Source: Gammaproteobacteria bacterium (GTDB taxonomy: Bacteria; Pseudomonadota; Gammaproteobacteria; GRL18). Taken from it: a DNA stretch of 64,000 bases. Within the stretch, counting starts at the first letter, position 1, and the number at the start of each line of letters is the position of its first letter. Below are positions 16,487 through 25,710 of the stretch, piece after piece. The stretch spans positions 1-64,000 of the forward strand of contig WFNB01000109.1 in assembly GCA_015488755.1 (NCBI GenBank), written 5' to 3'. Both the position numbers and the translations under genes were made by a program. The notes below the pieces were generated by a model. It was given only the letters and a program-made list of their open reading frames with translations, was not told the origin of the DNA and did not search any database.

Positions 16487-17829
16487 TGAATTTTGTGGCG
16501 CTGTTATCAAGCAAATACTTTGCACCCTTATTTTGGACACAATTTTTAGGTGCTTTTAATGATAATCTCTATAAGAATGCCCTGATTATTTTAATGACCT
16601 TAAATGCGTCGCTTTATTCTGACATTTCCATTGAACTGCTGATCCCTCTCAGTGGTGGGCTCTTTATCCTACCCTTTTTTCTGTTTTCGGCTATTGCTGG
16701 GCAACTAGCAGACAAGTTTGAAAAATCCAAACTCATACGCCTAGTTAAAGTCGCTGAAATGCTGATCATGCTCCTTGCTGCTTTAGGATTTTATCTGGAG
16801 AATGTCTGGTTCTTATTATCAGTGTTGTTTTTTATGGGCTGTCAATCATCATTATTTGGCCCAGTTAAATACAGTATTTTACCCCAGCATTTATCAGAAG
16901 AAGGGTTGTTAAAAGGTAATGCGATTATTGAAATGGGTACTTTTCTGGCAATCCTTCTGGGTACTCTAGTGGGGGGGATTTTAATTGCTTATGATATGGG
17001 AAGAATGTATGTCAGCGCCTTAGTGGTCTTCGTGGCTGTGCTGGGTTGGTTCAGCAGTTTGAGCATTCCCAATGCCCCTTCGGCCAATGAAAGTCTCTGC
17101 TTAAACTATAATATTTTTTCTCAGACCTTAGAAATATTAGTTAATTCAGCAAAAGAGCAATTAATCTTTGGCAGTATTCTAGCCATTTCATGGTTTTGGT
17201 TTGTGGGGGCTACAATGCTATCTGTCTTCCCTTTACCTAGCTTTATTCATGAGGTGTTATTTGCTGATGAACGGGTGATTACCTTGCTACTGGCCTTGTT
17301 TTCTATCGGCATTGGGGTGGGTTCAATGCTTGCTGGGCGTTCAAAAACATTACTCAATAGCACTAAATGGATTGTTATTGGGGCACTGGGTCTTAGCTTA
17401 AGTGCTCTTGATTTGTATTGGATCAGCACACAATTGCTGGCTCAACACCTTGAGTCAGCACCAGAAGCACTACGCTCATGGGTGGCTATGTTTCAATCAC
17501 CTATTACTGCTCATGCTTTATTGGATGTCTTATTGCTTGGTATCAGTGGTGGTCTTTATATTGTACCTCTTTATGTCATATTACAAGAGTATAGTGATAT
17601 AAAAACTCGTTCTCGAACCATTGCGGCCAATAATATTGTCAACTCATTATTGATGGTTGTCTCAGCGATAGCAACCATGATCTTATTGGATAAGGGAGTG
17701 ATGGTATATGAATTATTTGCCTTGTTGGGTATCATCAATGCCATTGTTGTTCTACTATTGTATTGGCATTTCTCAGTGAGTATTAAAGCACTATTGGCTG
17801 GGTGTAAAGAAGTAGCTGGGTGTCAATAA
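16486..17829 (+). CDS. MFS transporter, LplT-like (lysophospholipid transporter family)
   Basis: 447 residues from the ATG that overlaps the previous stop (TAATG) with GAGG ten bases upstream; an earlier in-frame start inside the preceding gene is unlikely. The opening Phe-Trp-Thr-Gln-Phe-Leu-Gly-Ala-Phe-Asn-Asp-Asn-Leu-Tyr-Lys-Asn-Ala-Leu is characteristic of the LplT subfamily, as is Phe-Phe-Met-Gly-Cys-Gln-Ser-Ser-Leu-Phe-Gly-Pro-Val-Lys-Tyr. About 12 membrane segments. In relatives this carrier flips lysophospholipids and is often fused to or beside the acyltransferase Aas; no acyltransferase is here. Coupled translation with the por operon looks positional. Confidence 0.82.
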   Translation: MNFVALLSSKYFAPLFWTQFLGAFNDNLYKNALIILMTLNASLYSDISIELLIPLSGGLFILPFFLFSAIAGQLADKFEKSKLIRLVKVAEMLIMLLAALGFYLENVWFLLSVLFFMGCQSSLFGPVKYSILPQHLSEEGLLKGNAIIEMGTFLAILLGTLVGGILIAYDMGRMYVSALVVFVAVLGWFSSLSIPNAPSANESLCLNYNIFSQTLEILVNSAKEQLIFGSILAISWFWFVGATMLSVFPLPSFIHEVLFADERVITLLLALFSIGIGVGSMLAGRSKTLLNSTKWIVIGALGLSLSALDLYWISTQLLAQHLESAPEALRSWVAMFQSPITAHALLDVLLLGISGGLYIVPLYVILQEYSDIKTRSRTIAANNIVNSLLMVVSAIATMILLDKGVMVYELFALLGIINAIVVLLLYWHFSVSIKALLAGCKEVAGCQ

Positions 17830-17876
17830 GAAAAATTCTAAACTTTTAATTATGGATAAGAAAGGGATTTAGATAG

Positions 17877-19196
17877 ATGAAAGTGTTAATCGTTGAACGT
17901 TCTCGACTTCAACAGATGGTCTTATCGCGCATCTTTTCAGGTGAAGGGGTTATTGTCTCGCTTGCCCATAATTATGACAATGCTCTAGAACGGCTTGAGG
18001 AAGAAGAAATTGATATCGTCTGTACTGCCTATCAATTAGGTGTTGAAAAAAACGGCATCGATTTGGCTCAAGCGATTCGTACTATCAAGAAATATCATGA
18101 TATTCCTATTGTGCTCATGGCATCAACGGATAAGACATTTTCCACTCATGATGCCTATAATGCCGGTATTACCGAAGTGTTTGGTCGTTGCAGCTATGAA
18201 GATTTATCAAGCAAAATAAAGACCTTGCTCAGTCGTCGCATCTGTACGATTAATGCCCACATTCTCTATGTTGAAGACAGTAAAACTGCTGCCATGTTGA
18301 CCATGCGTGATCTACGAGACAGTAATCTTACCTTTGATCATTACTATAGTGCCGATGAAGCATTTATGGCTTATAAAGACAATCATAAGCAATATGATAT
18401 GGTGATCACCGATGTGGTTCTTGAGGGCAAGTTAGATGGTTTGGGTTTTGTTCGAGCCTTAAGAGAAATTACGCCTGAAAACTACAAAATGCCCATTCTT
18501 GCGGTATCAGGACTTGATGAGACATCAAGGCGGGTAGAATTACTCCGTTCAGGTGCTAATGACTACATTGTTAAGCCCTATGTAAAAGAAGAATTATTGG
18601 TTCGTGTGAAAAATTTGATTATGACCAAATATCTCTTTGATCAAGTAGAAATTCAGCAAGAGCAATTGTATAAACAGGCGATGGAAGATCATTTAACCGG
18701 TTTACATAATCGTCATGCCATGGAGGCTTTAATCCCCAATTTTTGTGGGGCAGCTATTCGCCATAAGAAGCCCATTGGTATTTTATTTTTTGATATCGAT
18801 CATTTCAAACGGGTTAATGATGATCATGGCCATGTGGTCGGGGACAATGTACTAGCAAAAATGGGACAAAGCATATTAAGTAACTTTCGTTCAGAAGATT
18901 TTAGTGCCCGCTATGGTGGTGAAGAATTTATTGTGATTTTATATGATACCACTTATGAGCAAACGGTTGCGATTGCTGAAAACTTTAGAAAAAAAATAGC
19001 AAATATTGATTTTTCTGGTTTGGATATTACCATTAGTATTGGCGCATTGGCCTGTAATATTAATTCAAAAACAGACATACACGGTTTATTAAACAAGGCA
19101 GATGAGTTACTTTATGAAGCCAAAGAGTCTGGTAGAAATTGTGTGTGTGCTAAAAATTATATGAGCACGGCAGAGACATTGAAATCATTGAACTAA
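17877..19196 (+). CDS. Response regulator diguanylate cyclase (REC-REC-GGDEF)
   Basis: 439 residues in PleD-like order. Receiver 1 (1-120) is degenerate: the acidic pair is Glu-Arg and Ala51 (Cys-Thr-Ala-Tyr) stands where the phospho-acceptor Asp should be. Receiver 2 (about 125-245) is complete: Val-Glu-Asp-Ser, Ile-Thr-Asp-Val and Lys-Pro. The GGDEF domain (about 270-430) has an active Gly-Gly-Glu-Glu-Phe preceded by an Arg-Ser-Glu-Asp inhibitory site five residues upstream. It makes cyclic-di-GMP when receiver 2 is phosphorylated, with product inhibition likely. The kinase is unknown. Its last 12 bases overlap the convergent dinG-like gene. Confidence 0.9.
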   Translation: MKVLIVERSRLQQMVLSRIFSGEGVIVSLAHNYDNALERLEEEEIDIVCTAYQLGVEKNGIDLAQAIRTIKKYHDIPIVLMASTDKTFSTHDAYNAGITEVFGRCSYEDLSSKIKTLLSRRICTINAHILYVEDSKTAAMLTMRDLRDSNLTFDHYYSADEAFMAYKDNHKQYDMVITDVVLEGKLDGLGFVRALREITPENYKMPILAVSGLDETSRRVELLRSGANDYIVKPYVKEELLVRVKNLIMTKYLFDQVEIQQEQLYKQAMEDHLTGLHNRHAMEALIPNFCGAAIRHKKPIGILFFDIDHFKRVNDDHGHVVGDNVLAKMGQSILSNFRSEDFSARYGGEEFIVILYDTTYEQTVAIAENFRKKIANIDFSGLDITISIGALACNINSKTDIHGLLNKADELLYEAKESGRNCVCAKNYMSTAETLKSLN

Positions 19197-21359
19197 TGGC
19201 TTATTGAGTGATAAGCGATAGGGAGGCAGGGCATTTAATATTTTTTTACCATAAAATTTAGTGATCACACGGCGATCTAATAAGGTGATTTTACCCGTAT
19301 CCGTTTCCTTGCGTATCAGGCGACCACAGGCTTGTACCAGCTTTATAGAAGCATCGGGAACCGCTATTTCCATAAAGGCATTGCGCCCTTGTGATTCAAT
19401 CCACTCGGTTAATGATGCATCAACTGGATTATTCGGTACTGAGAAGGGCAGTTTAGCAATGATCACATGGGTGCAATAGTCCCCCGGTAAATCGATCCCC
19501 TCAGCAAAACTGTCGAGTCCTAAAATAACACTGCCCTTGCCCTTATCAATTTGTTTTTTGTGATCATTAATGATCACCTGCTTATTTCTTTGTCCCTGAG
19601 TTAATAGTAAATTCTGCCAAATATCATCACTGCGTAATAATTCGTACTCAACATCATTCATTTGTTTTTTGGAAGCAAAGAGTACCAGTGTGCCTGCTGT
19701 TTTATCAATAATTGTGTTTAAGACTTTGATGACTTCATCTGTGTGTTCTCTATATTGTGTGGCTTCACTGGTCATTAATGGGACAATAAATTCAACATTT
19801 TCTTGATAGTTAAAAGGACTGGGTAGAATATTAAAAAAGCCGGGCACACCAGAATTTAATATATAGCGATCAAAACTGCCTAAAGCGGCAATTGTGGCAC
19901 TGGTGATGACAGCACCATAGCATTGTGACCAAAGGATTTGCTCCAATGTATTAGCTGCTAAAATAGGACTACAGGATAATTCTAAATCGTGGTGATCACT
20001 TTGTAATAGTTTGCTGAGCCAACGAGCATTAGGTGGTTGTTGTTCAGAATCTTTTTGAGTAAAAAATTCAAAGAGCTTCATTGCTGCTTCTGCTCGGCCA
20101 GATATGGGGGCTAAAATGGGTAGCCATTGTTCGGCCAGCTCGGTTTTTAAACCCGTTATCTCACCTTCTAAGGTATCTTTTAATAGTGTGTTAATATGTT
20201 GTAATTGATGGTTGAGCTTAGTAAATTGGCTTAATAATTGCTGACATTGTGTTTTTAATACCTCTGGGATCTGACCAAACTCAAAGCGATAGACTTGGTT
20301 TTGATTGCTTGGTGCTTGAGTCTTACTCTGAAAACCATAATTATTTTCTGGAAATTGAAATTGCTTAACAATGCTTGCTAGATTCTCAATTTCCAGAACC
20401 ATGTCTTTTACTTGTTCTGGAAATTTACTAATAATCGTTTGGAACTGTGCTGGTGGCTTTGCCAATGAAGCAAAATTATTTAAGCTGGCATTGCTTTGAT
20501 CCAACCATTTGATACTGGAATTAATTTGAAAGGAATAGCTAAAATGGTTAATGGCTTTTAATGGCAAATGGTGACCTTCATCGAAAATATAAATGCAGTC
20601 ATTCGGTGGGGGTAAAATAAAACCACCGCCCATATTGAGATCACTTAATATTAAATCATGGTTAGCAACAATGCAGTCGACTTTAAAAATAGACTCACGG
20701 GCTTTGAAATAGACACATTCATTATAAAAAGCACAACGCTTTGCGGCACATTGATGTTGATCCGATGTCAGTGGCAGCCAGCTACTTGCGGGAATAAACG
20801 TATCCCAACTGTCTGATTCACCATCCCATTGTTTCTTTTGCCAAGCTCGGGATAACTTTTCATACAGTTTCATATCTTCTTTGTTATTTAATAATAAGCC
20901 ATGCTCTAAAAGCGTGTTATCAGGCACATCAAGAGATAATTCTGTTTGATTTTTCTGACTGATGTAATTGTCCAGCTTATGTAAGCAGACGTAGCGCTTT
21001 CTGCCTTTAGCGAGCGTAAAGGAAAACTCTAAATCGCTATTACGCTGAATATCCGGTAGGTCTTTGAGTAAAATTTGTTCCTGCAGGGCAATCGTAGCAG
21101 TGGATATGATCAGCTTCTTCTTTTGCTCTTTGGCAATCGGCAGGCTAGCAACTAAGTAAGCAATGGTTTTACCTGTTCCTGTACCGGCTTCTAAAGTACA
21201 GATATGTGCTTGCTCAGGGTCATCATGGTTAATATTACCCAGAATTCTGGCAATATCGGCAATCATCAGTCGTTGGCCATAACGTGGCTTTAACTGTTTG
21301 TTTTGCAGTATTTTAGAATAGGCTGTTTGTATGTTTTTTTTTAGTTGATCGCTAAGCAC
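19185..21359 (-). CDS. dinG: DinG-type ATP-dependent DNA helicase
   Basis: 724 residues, in the DinG/XPD size range. Walker A is Glu-Ala-Gly-Thr-Gly-Thr-Gly-Lys-Thr near residue 57. The iron-sulfur cysteines are Tyr-Val-Cys-Leu near residue 122 and Cys-Ala-Ala-Lys-Arg-Cys-Ala-Phe-Tyr-Asn-Glu-Cys near 205-217. The DEAH box reads Phe-Asp-Glu-Gly-His-His. The C-lobe has Gly-Leu-Asp-Ser-Phe-Ala-Glu-Gly-Ile-Asp and Gln-Ala-Cys-Gly-Arg-Leu-Ile-Arg. It unwinds D-loops, R-loops and forked DNA during repair. Start is GTG with only a weak ribosome site, so the exact start is less certain than the rest. Convergent overlap with the diguanylate cyclase gene. Confidence 0.9.
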   Translation of the reverse strand: MLSDQLKKNIQTAYSKILQNKQLKPRYGQRLMIADIARILGNINHDDPEQAHICTLEAGTGTGKTIAYLVASLPIAKEQKKKLIISTATIALQEQILLKDLPDIQRNSDLEFSFTLAKGRKRYVCLHKLDNYISQKNQTELSLDVPDNTLLEHGLLLNNKEDMKLYEKLSRAWQKKQWDGESDSWDTFIPASSWLPLTSDQHQCAAKRCAFYNECVYFKARESIFKVDCIVANHDLILSDLNMGGGFILPPPNDCIYIFDEGHHLPLKAINHFSYSFQINSSIKWLDQSNASLNNFASLAKPPAQFQTIISKFPEQVKDMVLEIENLASIVKQFQFPENNYGFQSKTQAPSNQNQVYRFEFGQIPEVLKTQCQQLLSQFTKLNHQLQHINTLLKDTLEGEITGLKTELAEQWLPILAPISGRAEAAMKLFEFFTQKDSEQQPPNARWLSKLLQSDHHDLELSCSPILAANTLEQILWSQCYGAVITSATIAALGSFDRYILNSGVPGFFNILPSPFNYQENVEFIVPLMTSEATQYREHTDEVIKVLNTIIDKTAGTLVLFASKKQMNDVEYELLRSDDIWQNLLLTQGQRNKQVIINDHKKQIDKGKGSVILGLDSFAEGIDLPGDYCTHVIIAKLPFSVPNNPVDASLTEWIESQGRNAFMEIAVPDASIKLVQACGRLIRKETDTGKITLLDRRVITKFYGKKILNALPPYRLSLNKPLVQ

Positions 21360-21402
21360 AAGGAAGATATTACCATTTAATATAAAAAATGTAAGATTAT
21401 TG

Positions 21403-21452
21403 GTAACTACTCAGCAAAACACACCGTACCAGCCAACCATCAAAAAGTAACA
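21403..21452. repeat. Family B-related repeat fragment
   Basis: Starts with the family B end GTAACTACTCAGC and continues through an ACACCGTACCAGCC segment. The reverse complement of 35460-35508 matches about nine bases in ten. Only this end is recognisable here; no partner end or target duplication was found. Confidence 0.7.
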
Positions 21453-21468
21453 GCAGGTATTCACGTCA

Positions 21469-21520
21469 CTTTTTTGGTTTACAAAACTCACTGCATTCAA
21501 ACAGTTATAAACCAAAAAAG
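21469..21520. other. 16-bp inverted repeat between dinG and the kinase gene
   Basis: CTTTTTTGGTTTACAA (21469-21484) and TTATAAACCAAAAAAG (21505-21520) pair over 16 bases with one mismatch around a 20-base loop. It lies in the 280-base gap between the leftward kinase gene end and the leftward dinG start. It could terminate the kinase transcript or be part of the adjacent repeat. Confidence 0.4.
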
Positions 21521-21639
21521 GAGCAACATGAATAGCCTATTTCTAAATTGGTAATCTTAGACGTACCCCAAACTGCCAATGTTTTGTTATTCAAGAGTCG
21601 ATTAATTGCATTGATTCCGATCAAATAGGTGAAACATGC

Positions 21640-23058
21640 TCAATAGTTACAATTATTGTACTCTATTGGCAAGCTAATTATTACCTTAAGCCCTGGCTCA
21701 TTATCTTTAAATGTAATATTGCCTTTATGCAATTTGATAATAGCTGATACGAGACTTAAGCCAAGTCCATTACCTTGATGGTCACGATGTTTTTCTAAAC
21801 GGTAAAAAGGCTCCAGTACTTTGCTATGTTCATTAATGGGAATGCCTTTGCCAGAATCAGCAATTGTAATTTGCATAGCAGGATCATTTTCTGTTTGTAT
21901 TAATTCTACTATGACGTTAATTTTACCATTATCAGGTGTGTATTTAACGGCATTATCAAGTAAATTTGTAAAAGCTTGAAATAACATATCCCGATCGGCA
22001 CTAAGCTGGCTGTCATTGCCGCTTGAAAAGTGTAAGTGAATATTTTTATCCTCTGCTAGAGGCTCGTAGAACTCAACGACATCATGCAATAAGGTGCTGA
22101 TACTGAGTGGGGTAAAATGTCCCTTTTGAGCACCGCTTTCTACTTTGTTAATTCTGAGCATGGCATTAAAGGTGGCTAGAAGGTTATCTGTTTCAAGCAA
22201 GGCTTTATGAATGCCCTCAGAGCTGGCATCATTACTATTGTTTTGTAACTCTTCTAATTGCCCTCGTAATCGGGTAAGAGGTGTACGTAAATCATGAGCA
22301 ATATTATTGGAAATGTTTTGTATGCCCTGCATGAGTTTTTGTGTTTGATTAAGCATCTGATTAATATTATTGGCCAGTAAATCATACTCATCATCAGTGC
22401 CACGAGAGGGGATACGCAAGTGTAAATTACCCTTGCTAATATCATTGATGGTGTCATTAATCATATTAATTTTTTTAATCGTGTTAATACTGATAATAAA
22501 ACCACCAATGGCACCTAAGAGTAAAATAATGGCAATGCCCATTAAGAGAGAATTAAAAATAATATGCTCTTGCTGGTGAGCGGATTCAATATCCAAACCA
22601 TTCATAAATACTAATTGTTCAGGTAGAGACATGACTAAGGTTCGGGCAGAATGATTTTGCTGTTGTGGGGTATTAATAATGCCTGATAAACTAATCACCA
22701 GCCAGCCATCAGATGTGATCTGAGGAATTTTTGTTAGATTTCCAGCCAGTATTTTTTTGCTTTTTTTATTATATAAAAGGTAAATGGATGCATAATTTTT
22801 TTGTTTTAAACTCAGTTCAATGGCATTGATGAGAGCCTCTTTTCCTCGAGTAATATAAATAGTTTGCAAACGCTCCATATCGTATTCAATGTGGTGATCT
22901 AATTGCTTGTAGATATAACCGACACTAGACCAGTAAACAAAGCTTAATAAAATCAAAGAGGATAAAACAAAGACCACCAAATATAAAAAAACCATACGAA
23001 AGGTTGAGTTATGAGTAAGTTTTCGTAATTTTTGTTGGATGCTTGCGGTATTATTCAT
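21640..23058 (-). CDS. Sensor histidine kinase, CusS-like position (metal two-component system)
   Basis: 472 residues. Membrane helices at about 18-42 and 170-193 bracket a ~125-residue periplasmic sensor domain. HAMP follows (about 195-245), then the dimerisation box with the phospho-acceptor His255 (Ile-Ala-His-Asp-Leu-Arg-Thr-Pro-Leu), and the ATPase domain with Asn (Leu-Leu-Asp-Asn-Ala-Val-Lys-Tyr-Thr), Asp-Ser-Gly-Lys-Gly-Ile and Gly-Asn-Gly-Leu-Gly-Leu-Ser. It should phosphorylate the regulator encoded 41 bases upstream. The adjacent divergent cus efflux operon and the shared promoter element make copper or silver the likely signal; this is inferred. Confidence 0.88.
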   Translation of the reverse strand: MNNTASIQQKLRKLTHNSTFRMVFLYLVVFVLSSLILLSFVYWSSVGYIYKQLDHHIEYDMERLQTIYITRGKEALINAIELSLKQKNYASIYLLYNKKSKKILAGNLTKIPQITSDGWLVISLSGIINTPQQQNHSARTLVMSLPEQLVFMNGLDIESAHQQEHIIFNSLLMGIAIILLLGAIGGFIISINTIKKINMINDTINDISKGNLHLRIPSRGTDDEYDLLANNINQMLNQTQKLMQGIQNISNNIAHDLRTPLTRLRGQLEELQNNSNDASSEGIHKALLETDNLLATFNAMLRINKVESGAQKGHFTPLSISTLLHDVVEFYEPLAEDKNIHLHFSSGNDSQLSADRDMLFQAFTNLLDNAVKYTPDNGKINVIVELIQTENDPAMQITIADSGKGIPINEHSKVLEPFYRLEKHRDHQGNGLGLSLVSAIIKLHKGNITFKDNEPGLKVIISLPIEYNNCNY

Positions 23059-23099
23059 GAATGTTTTATTGTATCTTGCTGTATTTTAATCACACATGC

Positions 23100-23780
23100 T
23101 TAATGCTTAATGACATAACCGGAGCCACGGATGGTATGAATTAAAGCACTATCAAATGGCTTATCAATTTTTTTACGTAGGCGACTCATATGGACGTCAA
23201 TCACATTGGTTTGGGGGTCAAAATTATAATCCCAAACATGCTCAAATAACATCGTTCGAGAGACGACTTGTCCTGCATGGCGCATTAAATATTCTAATAA
23301 GCGGTATTCTGTGGCTAATAATTGAATATCTTGGTTGCTTCGAGTGACTTTGTGAGTTAATAGGTCAATGCGTAAATCAGCAAGTTGCAGTTGTGTTTCC
23401 TGTGCCTTTGCTTTGTCTGAATGATTGCGTTTTGCTAAAATTTCAACTCGGGCTAATAATTCAGAAAAAGCGAAAGGTTTTACCAAATAGTCATCAGCAC
23501 CACTTTGTAAACCTTCTACTCGTTGCTCTACATCGGCCATGGCGCTGAGTATAATAATCGGTGTTTTAATCTGGGATGCCCGAAGAGTGCGGATAATAGT
23601 TAAACCATCAATGCCTGGTAGCATTCGATCCACAATCATAACATCATAGCTTTCGGTCGTGGCAAAAAAAAGGCCTTCTTTACCATCTTCTTGATGATCC
23701 ACCACATGGTTGTTTTCATTAAGACCTTTAATAATAAAATCGGCTACGTTTTGATCGTCTTCAATTAGTAATAATCGCAT
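23100..23780 (-). CDS. OmpR-family response regulator, CusR-like position
   Basis: 226 residues: receiver with Glu8-Asp9-Asp10, phospho-acceptor Asp51 (Met-Ile-Val-Asp-Arg-Met-Leu-Pro) and Lys-Pro-Phe, then a winged-helix DNA-binding domain (about 130-226, ending Thr-Ile-Arg-Gly-Ser-Gly-Tyr-Val-Ile). OmpR-type proteins bind direct repeats spaced about one helical turn. Exactly such an element (TGTAAGG-type repeats 11 bases apart) stands upstream of four genes or operons in this window, including the divergent promoter region beside this operon. It is therefore the best candidate to bind it. The gene lies between the small Met/His-rich protein and the kinase. Confidence 0.9.
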   Translation of the reverse strand: MRLLLIEDDQNVADFIIKGLNENNHVVDHQEDGKEGLFFATTESYDVMIVDRMLPGIDGLTIIRTLRASQIKTPIIILSAMADVEQRVEGLQSGADDYLVKPFAFSELLARVEILAKRNHSDKAKAQETQLQLADLRIDLLTHKVTRSNQDIQLLATEYRLLEYLMRHAGQVVSRTMLFEHVWDYNFDPQTNVIDVHMSRLRKKIDKPFDSALIHTIRGSGYVIKH

Positions 23781-23910
23781 AATGGCTCGTTGGTGATAAA
23801 AATAATAAGAGTATTGTATGCTAAATAAATCAGTTTTATGTAGTGTTATTTAGCTTAAAAAGGGTTGTTGATCAAAGGATCGAGTAACTCATTGATTTTT
23901 ATCTTTGAGC

Positions 23911-24114
23911 TTACTTATGGTTTTTGTTGGAATGTTCACCCATAAGTTGTAAATTATCTTGTCCCATCCACCCCATTTCCTGTTGATCATGATATTGACC
24001 ATGCTGAGACCACATTAAAGTGCCAAGTCCGATTGCCAGTGTTAATAAGATAAAGAGCAATGTATTAACGGTTAAGCTTTGTTTCTCTTCTATTTTTGTA
24101 GTTGAATTTTTCAT
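23911..24114 (-). CDS. Small membrane-anchored Met/His-rich protein
   Basis: 67 residues. One membrane helix (about 17-35) is followed by a short outer segment rich in His, Met, Gln and Trp (His-Gly-Gln-Tyr-His, Met-Gly-Trp-Met-Gly, Met-Gly-Glu-His-Ser-Asn-Lys-Asn-His-Lys). It is not a family I recognise. Thioether and imidazole side chains suit Cu(I) or Ag(I) binding. It is the first leftward gene behind operator D and precedes the response regulator by about 130 bases, so it probably belongs to the same transcript. A metal-handling or sensor-accessory role is inferred from composition, position and regulation. Confidence 0.7.
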   Translation of the reverse strand: MKNSTTKIEEKQSLTVNTLLFILLTLAIGLGTLMWSQHGQYHDQQEMGWMGQDNLQLMGEHSNKNHK

Positions 24115-24159
24115 AAAAATATCCCCTATCTAAGTGTTTGTCTTTATGTTTTATTTAGA

Positions 24160-24203
24160 ATTATCACATACGAACCTTTCACAAACCTTACAGAAACATT
24201 AAA
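24160..24203 (-). promoter_or_regulatory. Operator/promoter D of the two-component operon
   Basis: Read on the minus strand, 24203-24175 is TTTAATGTT, two bases, TGTAAGG, four bases, TGAAAGG. It has the same plan as three other sites in the window. A -10-like GATAAT follows nine bases later. It drives the Met/His-rich gene and probably the regulator and kinase genes, implying autoregulation. Confidence 0.75.
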
Positions 24204-24276
24204 TAAAATTCATGTTGTTCATAAAGGTTGCTTAGTTATCACCTATTTCTTAGTAAGGTCTATTTGCATCTTGATT

Positions 24277-24336
24277 ACGAACATTAAATATATTTAATGT
24301 TCGTGCAAGATTGGTGTTAACTTGCGGGTGTAAAAT
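24277..24336 (+). promoter_or_regulatory. Operator/promoter A of the cus operon, with a 28-bp palindrome
   Basis: 24277-24304 is a perfect 28-base palindrome with half ACGAACATTAAATA. Its right part opens the 29-base element (24293-24321): TTTAATGTT, then TGCAAGA and TGTTAAC in the two repeat positions. TAAAAT at 24331-24336 is a suitable -10. The CusC-type gene starts 40 bases further. Direct heptamers 11 bases apart and overlapping the -35 position fit activation by an OmpR-type regulator. Confidence 0.8.
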
Positions 24337-24376
24337 AGCCAGCTAATTGACATTAATAATAATTTTGGAGCATGTT

Positions 24377-25672
24377 ATGCAGTTTAGGCAAAATACTAAG
24401 CCATTGTTAAAGAAACCATTGGGTCTGATATTGGGGCTTAATTTACTGATAGCCTCTCCTTTTTCTAGCGCAGCGGTTTTAAGTTTAAGTGAAGCAGAAC
24501 AAGTGGCTTTGCAAGATGAGCCGGGTATTATTAGCCAACAATGGCAAATGCAATCCTTATCTGCTCAAGCCATTGCTGATGGTCAATTAAAGGATCCCAA
24601 GTTACAAGTTGGCTTAAATAATATACCCACCGATACCTTTAGATTTAATCAAGAGAATATGACGCAACTTAAACTGGGTATTGTGCAACAATTCCCTAAA
24701 GGTAATAGTTTGGGTATTAAGCAACAAAAAACTCAAAAACAGTCAGAACTTTTTCAATCAAGCATTTTAGAGAGAAAGTTAATGATAATAAAAGAAGTGC
24801 GTTTGGCTTATTTTGAAATTTATTATTGGGAAAAAGCCAAACAAACTATTAAGCAAAATAAACGTTTTTTCTCACAATTAGTTGATATTGTGCAATCCAT
24901 GTTTTCAGTGGGTCGTAATAATCAGCAAGACTTGATTCGGGCACAATTAGAATTGAGTCGTTTGGATGATCGCATGGTAAAAATCACCCAAAAAATTAAT
25001 GCCCAACGTTCTAAATTATCGCGTTGGATTGGCTATGAAAAGAGTAACCAACCTTTAACTACTCAACTTCCAGTATTAGCAACACCTAAACTGAGTGATG
25101 ACTTTGAGGTATTGAGCCAATTATTTTATAGCCATCCAAAAATTCAAGAAATAGATAAAAAAATAGAGATAAGTCGTAAGGATATTGAATTAGCAAAGGA
25201 AAGCTATAAACCCGGTTGGGCTTTAAATGTCGGTTATGGCTATCGAGATAATAATCCTAATGGTGCTAAGCGTTCTGATTTTCTTTCAGCAGGTGTATCT
25301 ATCGACTTACCTTTATTTACGGCTAATCGACAAGACAAAAAGTTGTTAGCAAAGGAACATCGCTACCAGTCTTTAAAAGATAAAAGAGTGGCACTACTAC
25401 GTCAATTAGTTGCTTCTTTGCAACAAGAAGTTGCGGTTGAAGAACAATTGCAAAATCGTCATCAATTGTATCTTAACTTATTGTTGCCTCAGGCAAAACA
25501 ACAAACAAGAGCATCACTCTTAGCTTACCAGTCTGACCGAGGTGATTTTTCAGATGTAATGCGTGCTTATATTGATGACTTAAATGTCAAGCTGGATGAA
25601 CGGCGCATTGCTGTGGATCATCTGAAAAGCAAAGCAAAGATTTTATATTTTACCTCCAGTTTTAATAAATAA
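24377..25672 (+). CDS. cusC: CusC-like outer membrane efflux channel (TolC superfamily)
   Basis: 431 residues from ATG 24377, which has GGAG six bases upstream; an ATG at 24347 lacks one. A signal peptide (residues ~15-34) ends near Ser-Ser-Ala-Ala. Two repeated long helical regions follow, typical of outer-membrane factors: Gln-Leu-Lys-Leu-Gly-Ile-Val-Gln-Gln-Phe-Pro-Lys-Gly in the first and Leu-Asn-Val-Gly-Tyr-Gly-Tyr-Arg in the second. It forms the trimeric outer-membrane exit duct for the adaptor and RND pump encoded next. No lipobox Cys is seen, unlike E. coli CusC. The outer-membrane role is secure; the cus identity rests on the neighbours. Confidence 0.85.
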   Translation: MQFRQNTKPLLKKPLGLILGLNLLIASPFSSAAVLSLSEAEQVALQDEPGIISQQWQMQSLSAQAIADGQLKDPKLQVGLNNIPTDTFRFNQENMTQLKLGIVQQFPKGNSLGIKQQKTQKQSELFQSSILERKLMIIKEVRLAYFEIYYWEKAKQTIKQNKRFFSQLVDIVQSMFSVGRNNQQDLIRAQLELSRLDDRMVKITQKINAQRSKLSRWIGYEKSNQPLTTQLPVLATPKLSDDFEVLSQLFYSHPKIQEIDKKIEISRKDIELAKESYKPGWALNVGYGYRDNNPNGAKRSDFLSAGVSIDLPLFTANRQDKKLLAKEHRYQSLKDKRVALLRQLVASLQQEVAVEEQLQNRHQLYLNLLLPQAKQQTRASLLAYQSDRGDFSDVMRAYIDDLNVKLDERRIAVDHLKSKAKILYFTSSFNK

Positions 25673-25710
25673 TAACTGGTTAGAAACAAGAATAAATTGA
25701 GGATTTTAAT

